From Tetracentron sinense (lineage: Eukaryota > Streptophyta > Magnoliopsida > Trochodendrales > Trochodendraceae), in assembly GCA_015143295.1 (NCBI GenBank), contig CM026554.1, positions 48,854,627-48,918,626 on the forward strand: 64,000 nucleotides of DNA, given 5' to 3'. The position numbers were made by a program, and so were the translations under genes. The notes beneath the pieces were generated by a model. That model was not told the origin of the DNA, ran no database searches, and was given only the letters and a program-made list of their open reading frames with translations. Positions 54,841 through 64,000 of this stretch are shown here, in pieces. Each line of letters starts with the position of its first letter. The first letter of the stretch is position 1.

Positions 54841-55083
54841 GCAGGCCGAGGTCCCAAGAAGATTTGGTGTACTAATAGCAGACTATTGTGTGCCTGCATG
54901 ATGTCTCTGCTGCTTAGACAAACTAAATCTTGGTTGCTGTCATAACAGGCATCCATAACACACTTGTCTCCTTTTATGATAGGCGTTTGAGGCATACTCG
55001 CCTCCACGACATCCTTCTATCCTTGGCTGCCTCCATTACACACTTGGCGACACGGAGATGGACCGGTCTGCCTCCTCCGAGTG

Positions 55084-56060
55084 CAAGGGTATTCATTCAT
55101 TAGCATTCATTGAGCCACTTCGTGCTAGCCTACCTCTCGTCAGAGAGCAGGGACATCATTTATTGGTGTTCATTGGGCCACTTTGGGCCTGCCTGCATCT
55201 CCTCAAAGAGCAGGGACATCATTCATCTGCGTTCATTGGGCCACTTCAGGCCGGCCTGTCTCTCCCCAGAGAGCAGGGACATCATTCATTGGGCTGCTTT
55301 GGGCCGGCCTATCTCTCCTTAGAGATCAATGACATCATTCATTAGCATTAATTGGGCCACTTCGAGCCAGCCTGTACTTCCTCAGAGAGTAGGACACCAT
55401 TTATTGGCATTTGTTGGGCCACTTTGGGCCGACCTGTCTCTCCTCATAGAGTGGGGACATCATTCATTGGCGTTTATTGGGCCACTTCAAGCTGACATGC
55501 CTCTCCTTGGAGAGTAGGGACATCATTCATTGGCATTCATTGGGCCACTTCAGACCGGCATGTCTCTCTTTAGAGAGCCAGGACATCATTCATTGGTGTT
55601 CATTGGGCCACTCTGGGCCGGCCTGCCTCTCCTCAGTGAGCAGTGCCACTTCGGACTGGTCTGCCTCTCCTCAGAGAGCATGGACATCATTCATTGGATC
55701 GCTTCAGGCTGACCTACCTCTCCTCAGAGAGTAGGGACATCATTCATTGGTGTTCATTAGGTCATTTCAAGCTGGCCTTTCTCTCCTCAGAGAGCAAAGA
55801 CATCATTCATTGACGTTCATTGGGCCACTTTGGGCCGGCCTATCTCTCCTCAATAAGCATAAACATCGTTAATTGGCGTTTTGAGCCACTTCAGGTCGAC
55901 CTGCCTCTCCTCAAAGAGCAGAGATATCGTTCATTGGCATTCTTTGGGCCATTTTGGGCCAACTTGCCTCTCTTCAGAGAGCAGGAACATTCTTTGGTCC
56001 GATCTCCTCAAAGAGTAGAGAACAGGGGCATTCGTTGGTCTTGTCTCCTCAGAGAACATG
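55084..56060. repeat. 63-bp minisatellite, about 15 units
   Basis: Unit: GGGACATCATTCATTGGCGT, TCATTGGGCCACTTCGGGCC, GGCCTGCCTCTCCTCAGAGA, GCA. Most units are 61-64 bp; a few are truncated. As 63 is a multiple of three, several plus-strand frames remain open with a 21-residue period. It makes up about half of the Tat-like element's interior. Confidence 0.92.
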
Positions 56061-56715
56061 GACATTTTTTCTTTGCCTATACGTCATTTATAAATAACTA
56101 GCAAAACAAATAATAGAATCATGATGGTATTTACCCATCAAGATAATCTGTTGCAAGTGCATAACATTAGTGGTGGGCAATGACAAGACAATGGGATGAT
56201 CAATTATAAGTGCATAACTTCAGTAGTGGTGGGCTACTAGGCATGCAATATCATCATAGAGGATAGCACTAGGATAACAATAATGGAATAAGGTACATCT
56301 AACCTTACCGAAAGGGTTTCCTCCATCCTAGCTCTCGCTCGACTGGATGACCAGAGTTGAAAGGTTGCACCTTAGATGGCCTTATCTGGAGGACATGAGC
56401 AGGATGACCTCAGCTAAAAAGCCACACCTTGAATGGCCTCAACTGGAGGATATAAGTTGCATGACATGAGCTGGATGACCTTATCTTGGATGGATGACCT
56501 CATCTCGGATGACATGAGCCCGAAGACCTCATCTTGGGCATTATACGCTGCATACACTAAGCACAACGTGTGAGACGCTGTTTAGCCCATTTTGTTGCCC
56601 CCGCTTCACACGCTAAGGACAATTTTTTGGCGTATGCGGAGATCCGCGGGATCGCAGGAAGTCTTCCGGAGAGATTTGACTAGGAAAATATCATCCAACA
56701 AATGGTGCCAATTTT
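56061..56715 (-). other. Tat-like element, primer-site side of the interior
   Basis: Contains degenerate short repeats with GATGACCTCA and GGATGACATGAGC (56340-56530) and the candidate primer site at 56695-56710. No coding frame with a retroelement domain. Confidence 0.5.
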
Positions 56716-57100
56716 TAGGAGGTTCATACCTAATTGTCGCAATCTATTCTCTCAATTCACTTCTCAGCAGGACGCAACAATGCTTTCCTCCTCTTGACAA
56801 GCAGGTCTTCCGACCTGCAAGAATGCTCTGATGATCAAGTTAGTCTCTTGCTTAAACCAGGAAGATCTATTGGATTTTTGCTCCTCTCTCAGATCATGCT
56901 CTTCTTCATGTCATTCTCATCTTCAAGTTGGGCCATGCTTGACATCTTCAAGTAGTGTGTCTATGTGTGGTCGAGGCCTTTTATAGTCTAGTCAAATAGT
57001 CTTTACGTAAGTGCCTTGTCTCTGTCTCATCATGGTTCCTATATGAAATTGTGGACTAATGATGCATTTTTGCGTATTTGACCACTTGACCTTTTGTCAG
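56716..57100 (-). repeat. 5' LTR of the Tat-like element, truncated
   Basis: Matches 48706-49110 block by block, including the minus-strand TATA box. Similarity stops at CTTTTGTCAG where TAGGGATGTCAAT begins. Confidence 0.7.
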
Positions 57101-58390
57101 TAGGGATGTCAATCTGGCCCTTTGAGGGCTAGGCCCAACCCAGCCCTTCAAAGCCTACAAAATAGAGAGCTTTGTAAGGCCCTAGGGTCGAGTGGAGCCG
57201 AGCCTACTTTTGATACGTCCTCTTATTTGAGGGCCAGACTTGGTTAGTACTCAGCTCGACCCGGTCCATCCCGGCCCTCCATTCTTTATATTACACCATA
57301 TATAATATTTATTTATATAATATAATAACTTAAACTTATAATAACATAAGAAGCTAAACCTTACTTTGTGTATGTGTAACATACTAACATTATAATGTAG
57401 TATCTTTCTATAATCTTTCTAATACAGTAACTTGTAACGTTTTTCCTTTTTTTTTAATTAAAAAAATCTAATTAAATAGGTATTATGATTTTAGGGGAAG
57501 AGAGTTATGTTATTATAACGCTAAGCCTTACTTTGAGTTGTTTTTTGTGAAAATAAGAAGTAAAATAGGGGAAGAGAGAAGAAAGAGGGGAAGAGAGAGA
57601 AGAGGGAGGTACAGCAGCAACTTTCCTTCTTTTTGGCCTGTAATAAGAAGTTACCTTTTTTGTTTTAAGCAACGACTTGGACTAAATGTGCCGGTGTTAA
57701 TCACATTTAGATGAGTATTATGATTTTAGGGACACATGCCATCATTTAGAAAAGGGGCACACATGATCTATGTGCCATGTTGCACACCCCAAACGGTCTC
57801 CTAAGGCTTATGTGTATGTAAAGTTTTGAATTCATCACCAATCCAGAAGACCCACCATAAGAGAGTGGATTCAGCGGCTGAAGAAATACAAACCTTGCTA
57901 CTCTAACCCTATCAAAATGATCTTCTAATTTTTCGTTGAAGATGCTTGTGTCTTAAGTTATGTCATATTATTATAGCCTTCGGTGGTTACAAATTAAACG
58001 CAGCCCCAAAAATTCCACAGATGAGTGTTAAGGTATAGGGGCAACTGCTGATGATATGGCGCCACTTTGGCCTATGAATGCAGGCAGTCACTAGTGTTTA
58101 GAATCACGTAAATCTTGTGTTCTACTTCTGAATTCTGAACTACTGGGCCACTCTCACCAAACTCGGGGTACAAAATGGTCGAAGAGGAAATAGGAAACTA
58201 CTAAGCATCCCACATGAACTTTCCTTGCAGTTGTTATAGTGCAAAGTGTCAGTCTCTTGGTACAGAAGCCTTCTAATTTTGCCTAGCCTTACCAAAAGGC
58301 AATTTGAACCAGATAACCTGTCCTGGGTAATGCCCTTTAATCAGGGGTTGGCAGAAAATGGTGTACATAAACATGGTACGTACCCACTAC
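57101..58390. other. hAT-like MITE remnant and spacer
   Basis: 57101-57290 starts TAGGGATGTCAATCTGGCCC and is rich in GGGCC/GGCCC motifs as in hAT MITEs. No right end was found. The rest, including a GAAGAGAGAAG purine stretch near 57560-57610, has no coding signal. Confidence 0.45.
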
Positions 58391-58625
58391 CGAGTCCAGA
58401 TCCTGTCCAATTGTGATTGAACTAAAGGGATTTGAACAAGATTAGATTGTTAATTCTAAGGGTTTTGAACAAGATTAGATCGTTAATTCTAAGGGTTAGT
58501 AAATCTTAACCACGGTTAATTGGAATTAAAAGGGACATGTGTTGACTTGTGGGGGTGGGATTGAAGAGATAGGTTGCAATTGAATTCAAGAGAATTTAAT
58601 TGCATACGTGTCTTGTGTGAATTGG
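58391..58625. repeat. Truncated MULE-MITE copy
   Basis: CAGATCCTGTCCAATTGTG at the left and AATCTTAACCACGGTTAATTGG, GGGACATGTGTTGAC to the right match one half of the 9-bp-TSD MITE family. A ~36-bp tandem duplication (GATTAGATTGTTAATTCTAAG) is included. Confidence 0.6.
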
Positions 58626-60022
58626 AGGATGGAAAAAAATGCGAAATAGTTGAAGTTTCTAGCTAGGGTGGGGGACAAGGCAGTGTCATTCTCAACTTTG
58701 TTTCCTACAACGATGCTGTAGAAAAATCAGAAAATGAACAATGCTTTACCACAGGCCCATTGTACTACAATAGCACCATGGTGCTATCTAAGTAGGGAAA
58801 GGAACTATACCAATGAAATGATCATGACCGTCAATTTGAGAGATTTTTATGCAGTGATGATAGTGATAGTCCCAAGTGTGATCATTTGCAGCCAAAAGAG
58901 TCATCAATTTGAACGACTTAGATCAATAAACGTTCACATTGTGATTCCCAGTCTTGAGTTACATGCACAAGAACACGGATAAGAGAGACTCCCGCAAAGG
59001 CTCCAACAAGAAAGAGAACTCGAGGTTTCTTCGAAGCTTCAATTTTATTTTATTTTTAGTTTTTATTTTTTGTTAATTTCATTTTTTTGCTGATAATAGA
59101 GAAGAAATCGCTACCCCCCTCTTTTTTTTAAAATTTTTTTTCATAAAGTGATTTTCCTTGATCATTTTGGAATTCTGGAAACATACAGAGATACCCTTTT
59201 CGATTTTTGAACTGAAGAACGATCAATTAACTAGAACTATTACGAATTAATTTATATATATTTACTTTTCTCATCTCTTCAGTGATTATCTATGAGATTG
59301 ATTAAGCAAAATAAGAGCACCCCATTTGTTGTTCTGTCGTAAATTCGCAGAGATGCTCTTTCTTGGATTCATGAGCGACCCCATGAGCTCTTATTTTTTG
59401 TTCCTTGTTATTGTGTATTTTATTCTTTTTAAAGTTTAATATGTATCTTTGCGTATATATTAGGTTGGTTATGATGGAGTATGTGCTGTTATATTACTTT
59501 CTTAAAATACACATGAAGGGTATGATTTTTTTGAATTTCTATGCATTTAAAGGTTATTGAATTTTCTTTAATTAACATGTTTCTCTCTCTCTCTCTGTCT
59601 CTCTCTCTCTCTTCTTTTTAGTAATTTCCTTCTGAACTTCTCTGATCTTTCTCCCAGGGTAACGGGTACAGCTCATATATTTATTTTGATGTCTATATAT
59701 AGCCAAGAAGCCCATTTATAGTGTGTATTGGTTTGCCATTGTTGTAATACAAGCTATATTTTAAATTAATTAATTAAAAATTTGTTATTGAAGTAGTTGT
59801 AAGTTGTAACAGGCCGGATCATATAGCCCCATCTTGTTTGAGTTGTCTTTCTCATCTCTCCCTCATATTTTAGGTTTTCTGTTCTTCTCTTACCCCTATC
59901 TGTTGGCTTATCAGAGAAAGCTCGTGTAAGTTGCTCTCTCCCTCTCCTTTTTTTTTTTTTTTTCACTTTTGTGTATAATTGTTAGTTGAGTTGAATTGTA
60001 TTTTGAAGGTTGGTGGGTTCTT
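58626..60022. promoter_or_regulatory. Spacer and probable 5' region of the HIR gene
   Basis: No coding signal. A (CT)n run lies at 59583-59612. Pyrimidine-rich sequence at 59840-59925 ends in CTCGT|GTAAGTTG, a strong donor at 59926, so a non-coding first exon ending at 59925 is plausible (inference). Its intron would end at an AG shortly before the ATG at 61620. Confidence 0.35.
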
Positions 60023-60376
60023 GTTTAGAGCATTGTTACAAATCTCTAGAGAAAAACCAAGAAAAACATCTAAAGTCTATAAACTTCATTTATAAAATAT
60101 AATTTTTTTTTTTTATCCCGTAAATATCACCAGATTTAGTAGATATTTAACTGAGATTTTAAAAATATCGGGAGAAATACACAATGTTTCTGATTTTATG
60201 AATTTTTAACTTGATGATATTTATTACTATTTTCTTTAATTTTAATTTATTTATTTTTAATCATTGCAAAGATTTAGGTGAGAAATACCCTTAAAAAATT
60301 TCAGATTTGAAAATCTCTTGAGAAAAACTTCGGCCAATAAAAACCCGAGAATGAGATTTGTAACATTGGTTCTAAG
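60023..60376. mobile_element. MITE of the TTACAAATCTC family
   Basis: 338 bp (60031-60368), ends CATTGTTACAAATCTC and GAGATTTGTAACATTG, related to the element at 40681. The flanks GTTTAGAG and GTTCTAAG match at only 5 of 8. It lies in the presumed 5' UTR intron of the HIR gene. Confidence 0.7.
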
Positions 60377-61619
60377 TACCGAAGGTGCTCAATTTAGTTC
60401 TATGTGAATTCACAACAAATTTTTGTTATATTCCAAGAATTTTGAATCATGGGTTCTTACATATTTATTCTTAAAATCTTGCAAAAGTAGGCAAAGTGAT
60501 CCTATTGGAGTATAGGATTATTATAAGTGTCCATTGCTGATTTCTGTTTCTTTTCTTGGGTGATAATGGGTGAATGGTATTATTTTTTGTGCTTGCGCCA
60601 AGAAAATTCTGAAACAGTAGAAGTCATCATACTTATGGATTGTTATTGGAGGTCGTGGAATAACAAACGATGTGATGCTGTTAATGATTTCTAATTATGC
60701 TATGTACTGTAACTGGTAGCAGCTGCTTCGGTATGATCTCTGGGATTAATCACCTGGGTATAATTGCCCTAGATCAATTTATTTTATTTTGTTATTCTAA
60801 ATTTTATGCCGTTCTCTTTTTCATGTTTGCCTATGTAATTAAAGAAAGTGTTCACCAATTCCCTTTTGTTTTGTCTTTTTAATGGTGTTGTGGGCAGCTA
60901 GTTCATTCACTGGTTTTTTTATTATCATAGTGTTATCTCCTACTGTTGATTTTTTGTTCTTAGGGCTTACATTCTTGTGAATTCATCTGTACTTTTCATT
61001 CTTCTATATATTTTATACCTGTTTATTGATATTTAAAAGAAAAAATTGATGTCATGAAACTATCTAAAAGCCATTTAGACTTGATGCTTTTGTTTTGTCT
61101 GAAAACAAGATTTGCAGTATGTTTAGAAACTATTGGGGGTATTGCCTTTTGTGCTTCTCACTGCTTTTTCAACGTTATATTTTGATAATTGTCTATGAGC
61201 TTCTTTTCAATTATCTAAAATCTAACCTGCATTTCTATATGTAAGCTCTAAGTTGCTACCTAGCTTAACGAGGAAAAAAAAAAAAAAAGTTGCTCCACAG
61301 ATATTATAGTTTGTGTTCTGATATCTCTACTAAGTAAACTTCTTATAACATTATTTATAGAGCACAGTCACTTAGTGCATGAATAGGTATTCAAACCCCT
61401 GGATATTTTTCTCTTGATATGCTACGAAGTAAGAAACAGTAACTTTTCGCTAAGGGTCATGAGTTCTTCTGATCATTCTAAAGAGAACTATTTGAGTGTT
61501 TTACTTAATATCTTAGAGAATAGAAAGCATGGATATCTCTTTTTAATTGCTTTCTCCCTTATCATATATAGTGATCGTTGACAGAGACATTCTTTGGAGG
61601 ATACTTGAGAGTAGAGAAC
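60377..61619. other. Presumed 5' UTR intron of the HIR gene
   Basis: T-rich, intron-like sequence without coding signal. Candidate acceptors are ATATATAG at about 61570 and TTGACAG at about 61583. Confidence 0.4.
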
Positions 61620-62795
61620 ATGGGTAATTTCTTTTGCTGTGTACAAGTGGGCCAATCTACAGTGGCTGTCAGGGAGAGATTTGGCAAGTTTGATAAAGTA
61701 CTTGAGCCAGGATGCCATTGCTTACCTTGGTTTCTGGGAAGTCAGCTTGCGGGCAAACTCTCACTTCGCTTGCAGCAGTTGGATGTACGTTGTGAGACCA
61801 AGACAAAGGTTTGCCCTTGGAAATCTTTTTAATTGCTTATGTGATTTTACTTGGAACTTGTCTTCGTCTTCTTCTTCTTTCTGCAACTGAAATCCACTTT
61901 CCCATGTGAGTTCTATTAAGTTTGTAGAGAAAGAAAATCCTGTGCTGCTATGATATTCTGTCTGCTCTGATATATATATATCCACAGTTTCCACTTAAAC
62001 ATCATGCACTAAATTCCAGACACATCCAAGCAATGGTCCTAACCTAGTGAATCACCCTGTTTTGATTCAGATTGCTTTTGGCTATGATGCTATTAAATCA
62101 GTGCAAGTAATTGTAAGAAAAAGGTTTAGATGCCATTTCTTGGATTGAACCCAACCAGTCAGCTGACAGCTGAGACATCAGTGAACATAAAAAAACTTGG
62201 TGTTAACCATTTTGAAAAATCTAATATGGCTCACCTAATCATGAGTCTAGGGTTCTCATATACATCGAAGAATATTTGTAGCTTTAGTTCCCTAAGATGG
62301 ATAATTACAACTTACAAGATCTGCTACAAGAATGTTGGTCGCCCATGTCCACGCTTAGACCCATATTCCAAAGAATATTTAGCTTTTAAAAAGGTCAAAA
62401 CTGAAGAAACAAATCTGCTAGTCTTGTTACCTTTCCATGTCATTACAATTGCACTATATTTTCTTGCCTTTTTACCTTAAGAATATCCTATTATATTTAT
62501 ATGGTACTCAGTTCAAATGAATAAGTGTGACATGGTGTCACGGCTCCATGAGATGATCGTCTATGTTTCCATTTGTTATGCAGGACAATGTGTTTGTCAA
62601 TGTTGTCGCATCTATACAGTATCGTGCACTGGCTGACAAGGCAAATGATGCTTTCTACAAACTCACCAATACAAAGTCCCAAATCCAGGCCTATGTGTTT
62701 GATGGTAGGAACTGAAAACCAAAACCCTAAACTGGATACTATAAAGACACACATAATAAATAAGTAAATATATAATCACACACACACACAAATGC

Positions 62796-62841
<46 letters not shown>

Positions 62842-64000
62842 TCCTTATTAAATTTGATTATGATCATCACAAACAGTATAAATTCAACCGGGCTTTGTTT
62901 TTCAAATTGTTTAGTAATCAGAGCAAGTGTTCCAAAGCTCAATCTGGATGATGCTTTTGAGCAAAAGAACGAAATTGCAAGAGCTGTGGAAGATGAACTT
63001 GAAAAGGTAAATCAATTTGGTTAGATAAATAGTTATCTAATATTCTGAAGCCCATGTTGCAAATCGATTAACTAGTTACCAACCTCTATAACGGTGCACA
63101 GGCTATGTCTGCTTATGGGTTTGAGATTGTACAGACACTCATTGTCGATATAGAACCAGATGAGCGCGTGAAGCGGGCAATGAATGAAATTAATGCTGGT
63201 AAGATATCCGTCATCTCTTCTGTTTTGATTAGGACAGGTAGATGGTACAGCACAAGCTAGGCGGCTATGCTGTCAGTGTTCTGCACGTGGTGAAGGTGCA
63301 GATTGCACAGGGGTTGGATGCACCATTCAATGGGTCCCACTTATGAGACCACTTAAGCCAAATCGTAGAACTTCATCTGATCGGATTCAGATGCACATCA
63401 AATTAGTGTATGAGACGTTTTTGGGGACAAGATCTCCATGGTGGAAACCCATCAAATGGTCCTTCTTGACTCCCTGCATGTTATCATGTCAAGAGACTGA
63501 AGCCAGTGTTCAAAACACAGTAACGAGTTGGGATCATATTCAATCGCACCGACAGGCCACAGGTCAACACGTGTCCCTTTTAACCCCCATTAATTGTGGT
63601 TAAGGTTCACTTACCTTAGGGTTAAATAATTTAACCTTAGTTTTTAGAAAAACAAATATTAAAAACATATAAACCCTAAGGGTTAAAATATCTTAACCAA
63701 AGTTAAAAGGGCTTTGTGAGTGCAATTGAACTCTCCCATGTTTAATCGCAATTGGACAGGATCCGGACCCGTAACTAAGCTACTCAGATTTTCTACATCA
63801 TCCTTTCTTTGTTTTCTGAATGATTTAATTTGCTCAGCTGCAAGAATGAGGGTGGCAGCTACTGAGAAAGCGGAGGCTGAGAAAATTCTTCAAATTAAAC
63901 GGGCCGAGGGTGAGGCTGAGTCCAAGTATCTGTCAGGTTTGGGTATTGCTCGCCAGCGCCAGGCGATTGTGGATGGTTTGAGAGACAGTGTTCTAGGCTT
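61620..64000 (+). CDS. HIR1-like: Hypersensitive-induced response protein (SPFH family), 5' part
   Basis: Coding exons 61620-61808, 62584-62704, 62915-63006, 63102-63198 and 63838-64000 (continuing past the window) join in phase to 220 complete codons. The start [10 protein letters not shown] gives Gly-2 for myristoylation and Cys-6/Cys-7 for palmitoylation, as in other HIRs. The SPFH/band-7 domain follows: [67 protein letters not shown], then the coiled coil [21 protein letters not shown]. Plant HIRs oligomerise on the plasma membrane and promote hypersensitive cell death with NLR immune receptors; this is known for the family and inferred here. All splice sites are GT-AG. The C-terminal third is outside the window. 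Confidence 0.95.
62780..62839. repeat. (CA)n then (TG)n microsatellites in HIR intron 2
   Basis: A short CACACACACACA run (62780-62790) and a TATATA bridge precede about 17 TG repeats (62806-62839). The pair is self-complementary and could form a hairpin. Confidence 0.92.
63530..63785. mobile_element. MULE-MITE copy in HIR intron 4
   Basis: Arms GGATCATATTCAATCGCAC / GCGATTAAACATG-type inverse, GTCAACACGTGTCCC and TTAATTGTGGTTAAGGTTCAC with AAGGGTTAAAATATCTTAACC opposite. The flanks GTAACGAGT and GTAACTAAG match at 6 of 9. It leaves the splice sites untouched. Confidence 0.65.

Larger units (their letters stand above)
49257..54844 (+). mobile_element. Ty3-gypsy chromovirus, full length but dead
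   Basis: Two 467-bp LTRs (49261-49727, 54374-54840), differing at 11 positions by eye, 10 of them transitions. Primer site TGGTATCAGAGC (initiator Met tRNA) at 49730-49741; polypurine tract GGTGGGGGAGAG before 54374. GCAG flanks both sides. Order is gag, protease, RT, RNase H, integrase, chromodomain. At 5.58 kb with short LTRs it fits the smaller plant chromovirus clades (Reina-like, inference). Confidence 0.94.
48706..57100 (-). mobile_element. Tat-like non-autonomous LTR element, interrupted
   Basis: On the minus strand, two related LTR copies (49231 down to about 48706, and from beyond 57100 down to about 56716) each carry a TATA box CTATAAAAGGCC. A purine tract GAGAGGGGGTAA precedes TGTAAGGG at 49231, marking the 3' LTR. 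TGGCACCATTTGTTGG at 56695-56710, just after the other LTR, resembles the Tat/Ogre-lineage primer site. The interior has no pol; most of it is a 63-bp minisatellite. The chromovirus (49261-54840) sits near the 3' end. The 5' LTR is cut off at 57100 by a TAGGGATGTCAAT repeat. Confidence 0.65.

Noticed and set aside
55084..56060. CRISPR-like look of a regular repeat array
   Set aside because: Units are contiguous 63-bp minisatellite copies without unique spacers, inside a plant retroelement.
48706..57100. Simple segmental duplication instead of an LTR pair
   Set aside because: A PPT before TGTAAGGG, a TATA box in both copies and a Tat-like primer site next to one copy fit LTRs better, though confidence is only moderate.
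57101..58390. Complete hAT MITE starting TAGGGATGTCAAT
   Set aside because: No matching right end ATTGACATCCCTA or 8-bp duplication was seen.
1..64000. tRNA, rRNA, riboswitch or bacterial-type operon
   Set aside because: No complete tRNA cloverleaf or rRNA segment was recognised; the only Pol III-like boxes belong to SINEs, and genes are split by introns.

Overview
The window is nuclear DNA of a flowering plant, most likely a woody eudicot. The evidence is split genes with GT-AG introns, AT-rich introns, two intact plant-type genes (a PBL34-type receptor-like cytoplasmic kinase and a hypersensitive-induced-reaction SPFH protein), and dense nested plant transposons: Ty1-copia, chromodomain Ty3-gypsy, L1-type LINEs, tRNA-derived SINEs, and hAT, Mutator and PIF/Harbinger MITEs. 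I saw no organellar, bacterial or viral operon structure. The species cannot be fixed from sequence alone.

Layout. 0.5-5.3 kb: a tandem array of hairpin-rich ~297-bp units, split by a 2.7-kb solo LTR with a perfect 5-bp target duplication (TSD), followed by a 9-bp-TSD MITE that shares the array's core. 5.8-9.5 kb: a decayed, gag-less Ty1-copia element. 9.7-10.3 kb: a four-helix membrane protein gene on the minus strand. 11.2-15.1 kb: MITEs, one nested in another, and two minisatellites. 15.8-17.5 kb: exon-like segments of an unrecognised minus-strand gene. 19.3-20.9 kb: a Ty3-gypsy gag remnant carrying an antisense solo LTR. 21.3-31.9 kb: SINEs, MITEs, isolated exon-like segments and a LINE tail.

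32.6-46.5 kb: the kinase gene. Six coding exons join in frame to 482 codons. Two of its introns (3.6 and 7.4 kb) are swollen by LINEs and nested DNA transposons, up to four levels deep. 46.5-48.7 kb: a broken LRR-kinase fragment and two fold-back MITEs. 48.7-57.1 kb: a minus-strand Tat-like non-autonomous LTR element whose interior is mostly a 63-bp minisatellite; a 5.6-kb chromovirus has inserted near its 3' end. 57.1-61.6 kb: MITE remnants and probable 5' non-coding sequence. 61.6-64.0 kb: the first five coding exons of the HIR gene, cut by the window edge.

The two recognised intact genes both belong to plant-immunity families (a plasma-membrane-associated RLCK VII kinase and a membrane-microdomain HIR protein), but they are about 15 kb apart with no sign of coordinated control. 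I found no convincing new biological system. The most unusual items are the hairpin tandem array, the deep nesting that keeps clean target duplications, the minisatellite-filled Tat-like element, and several unrecognised exon sets.
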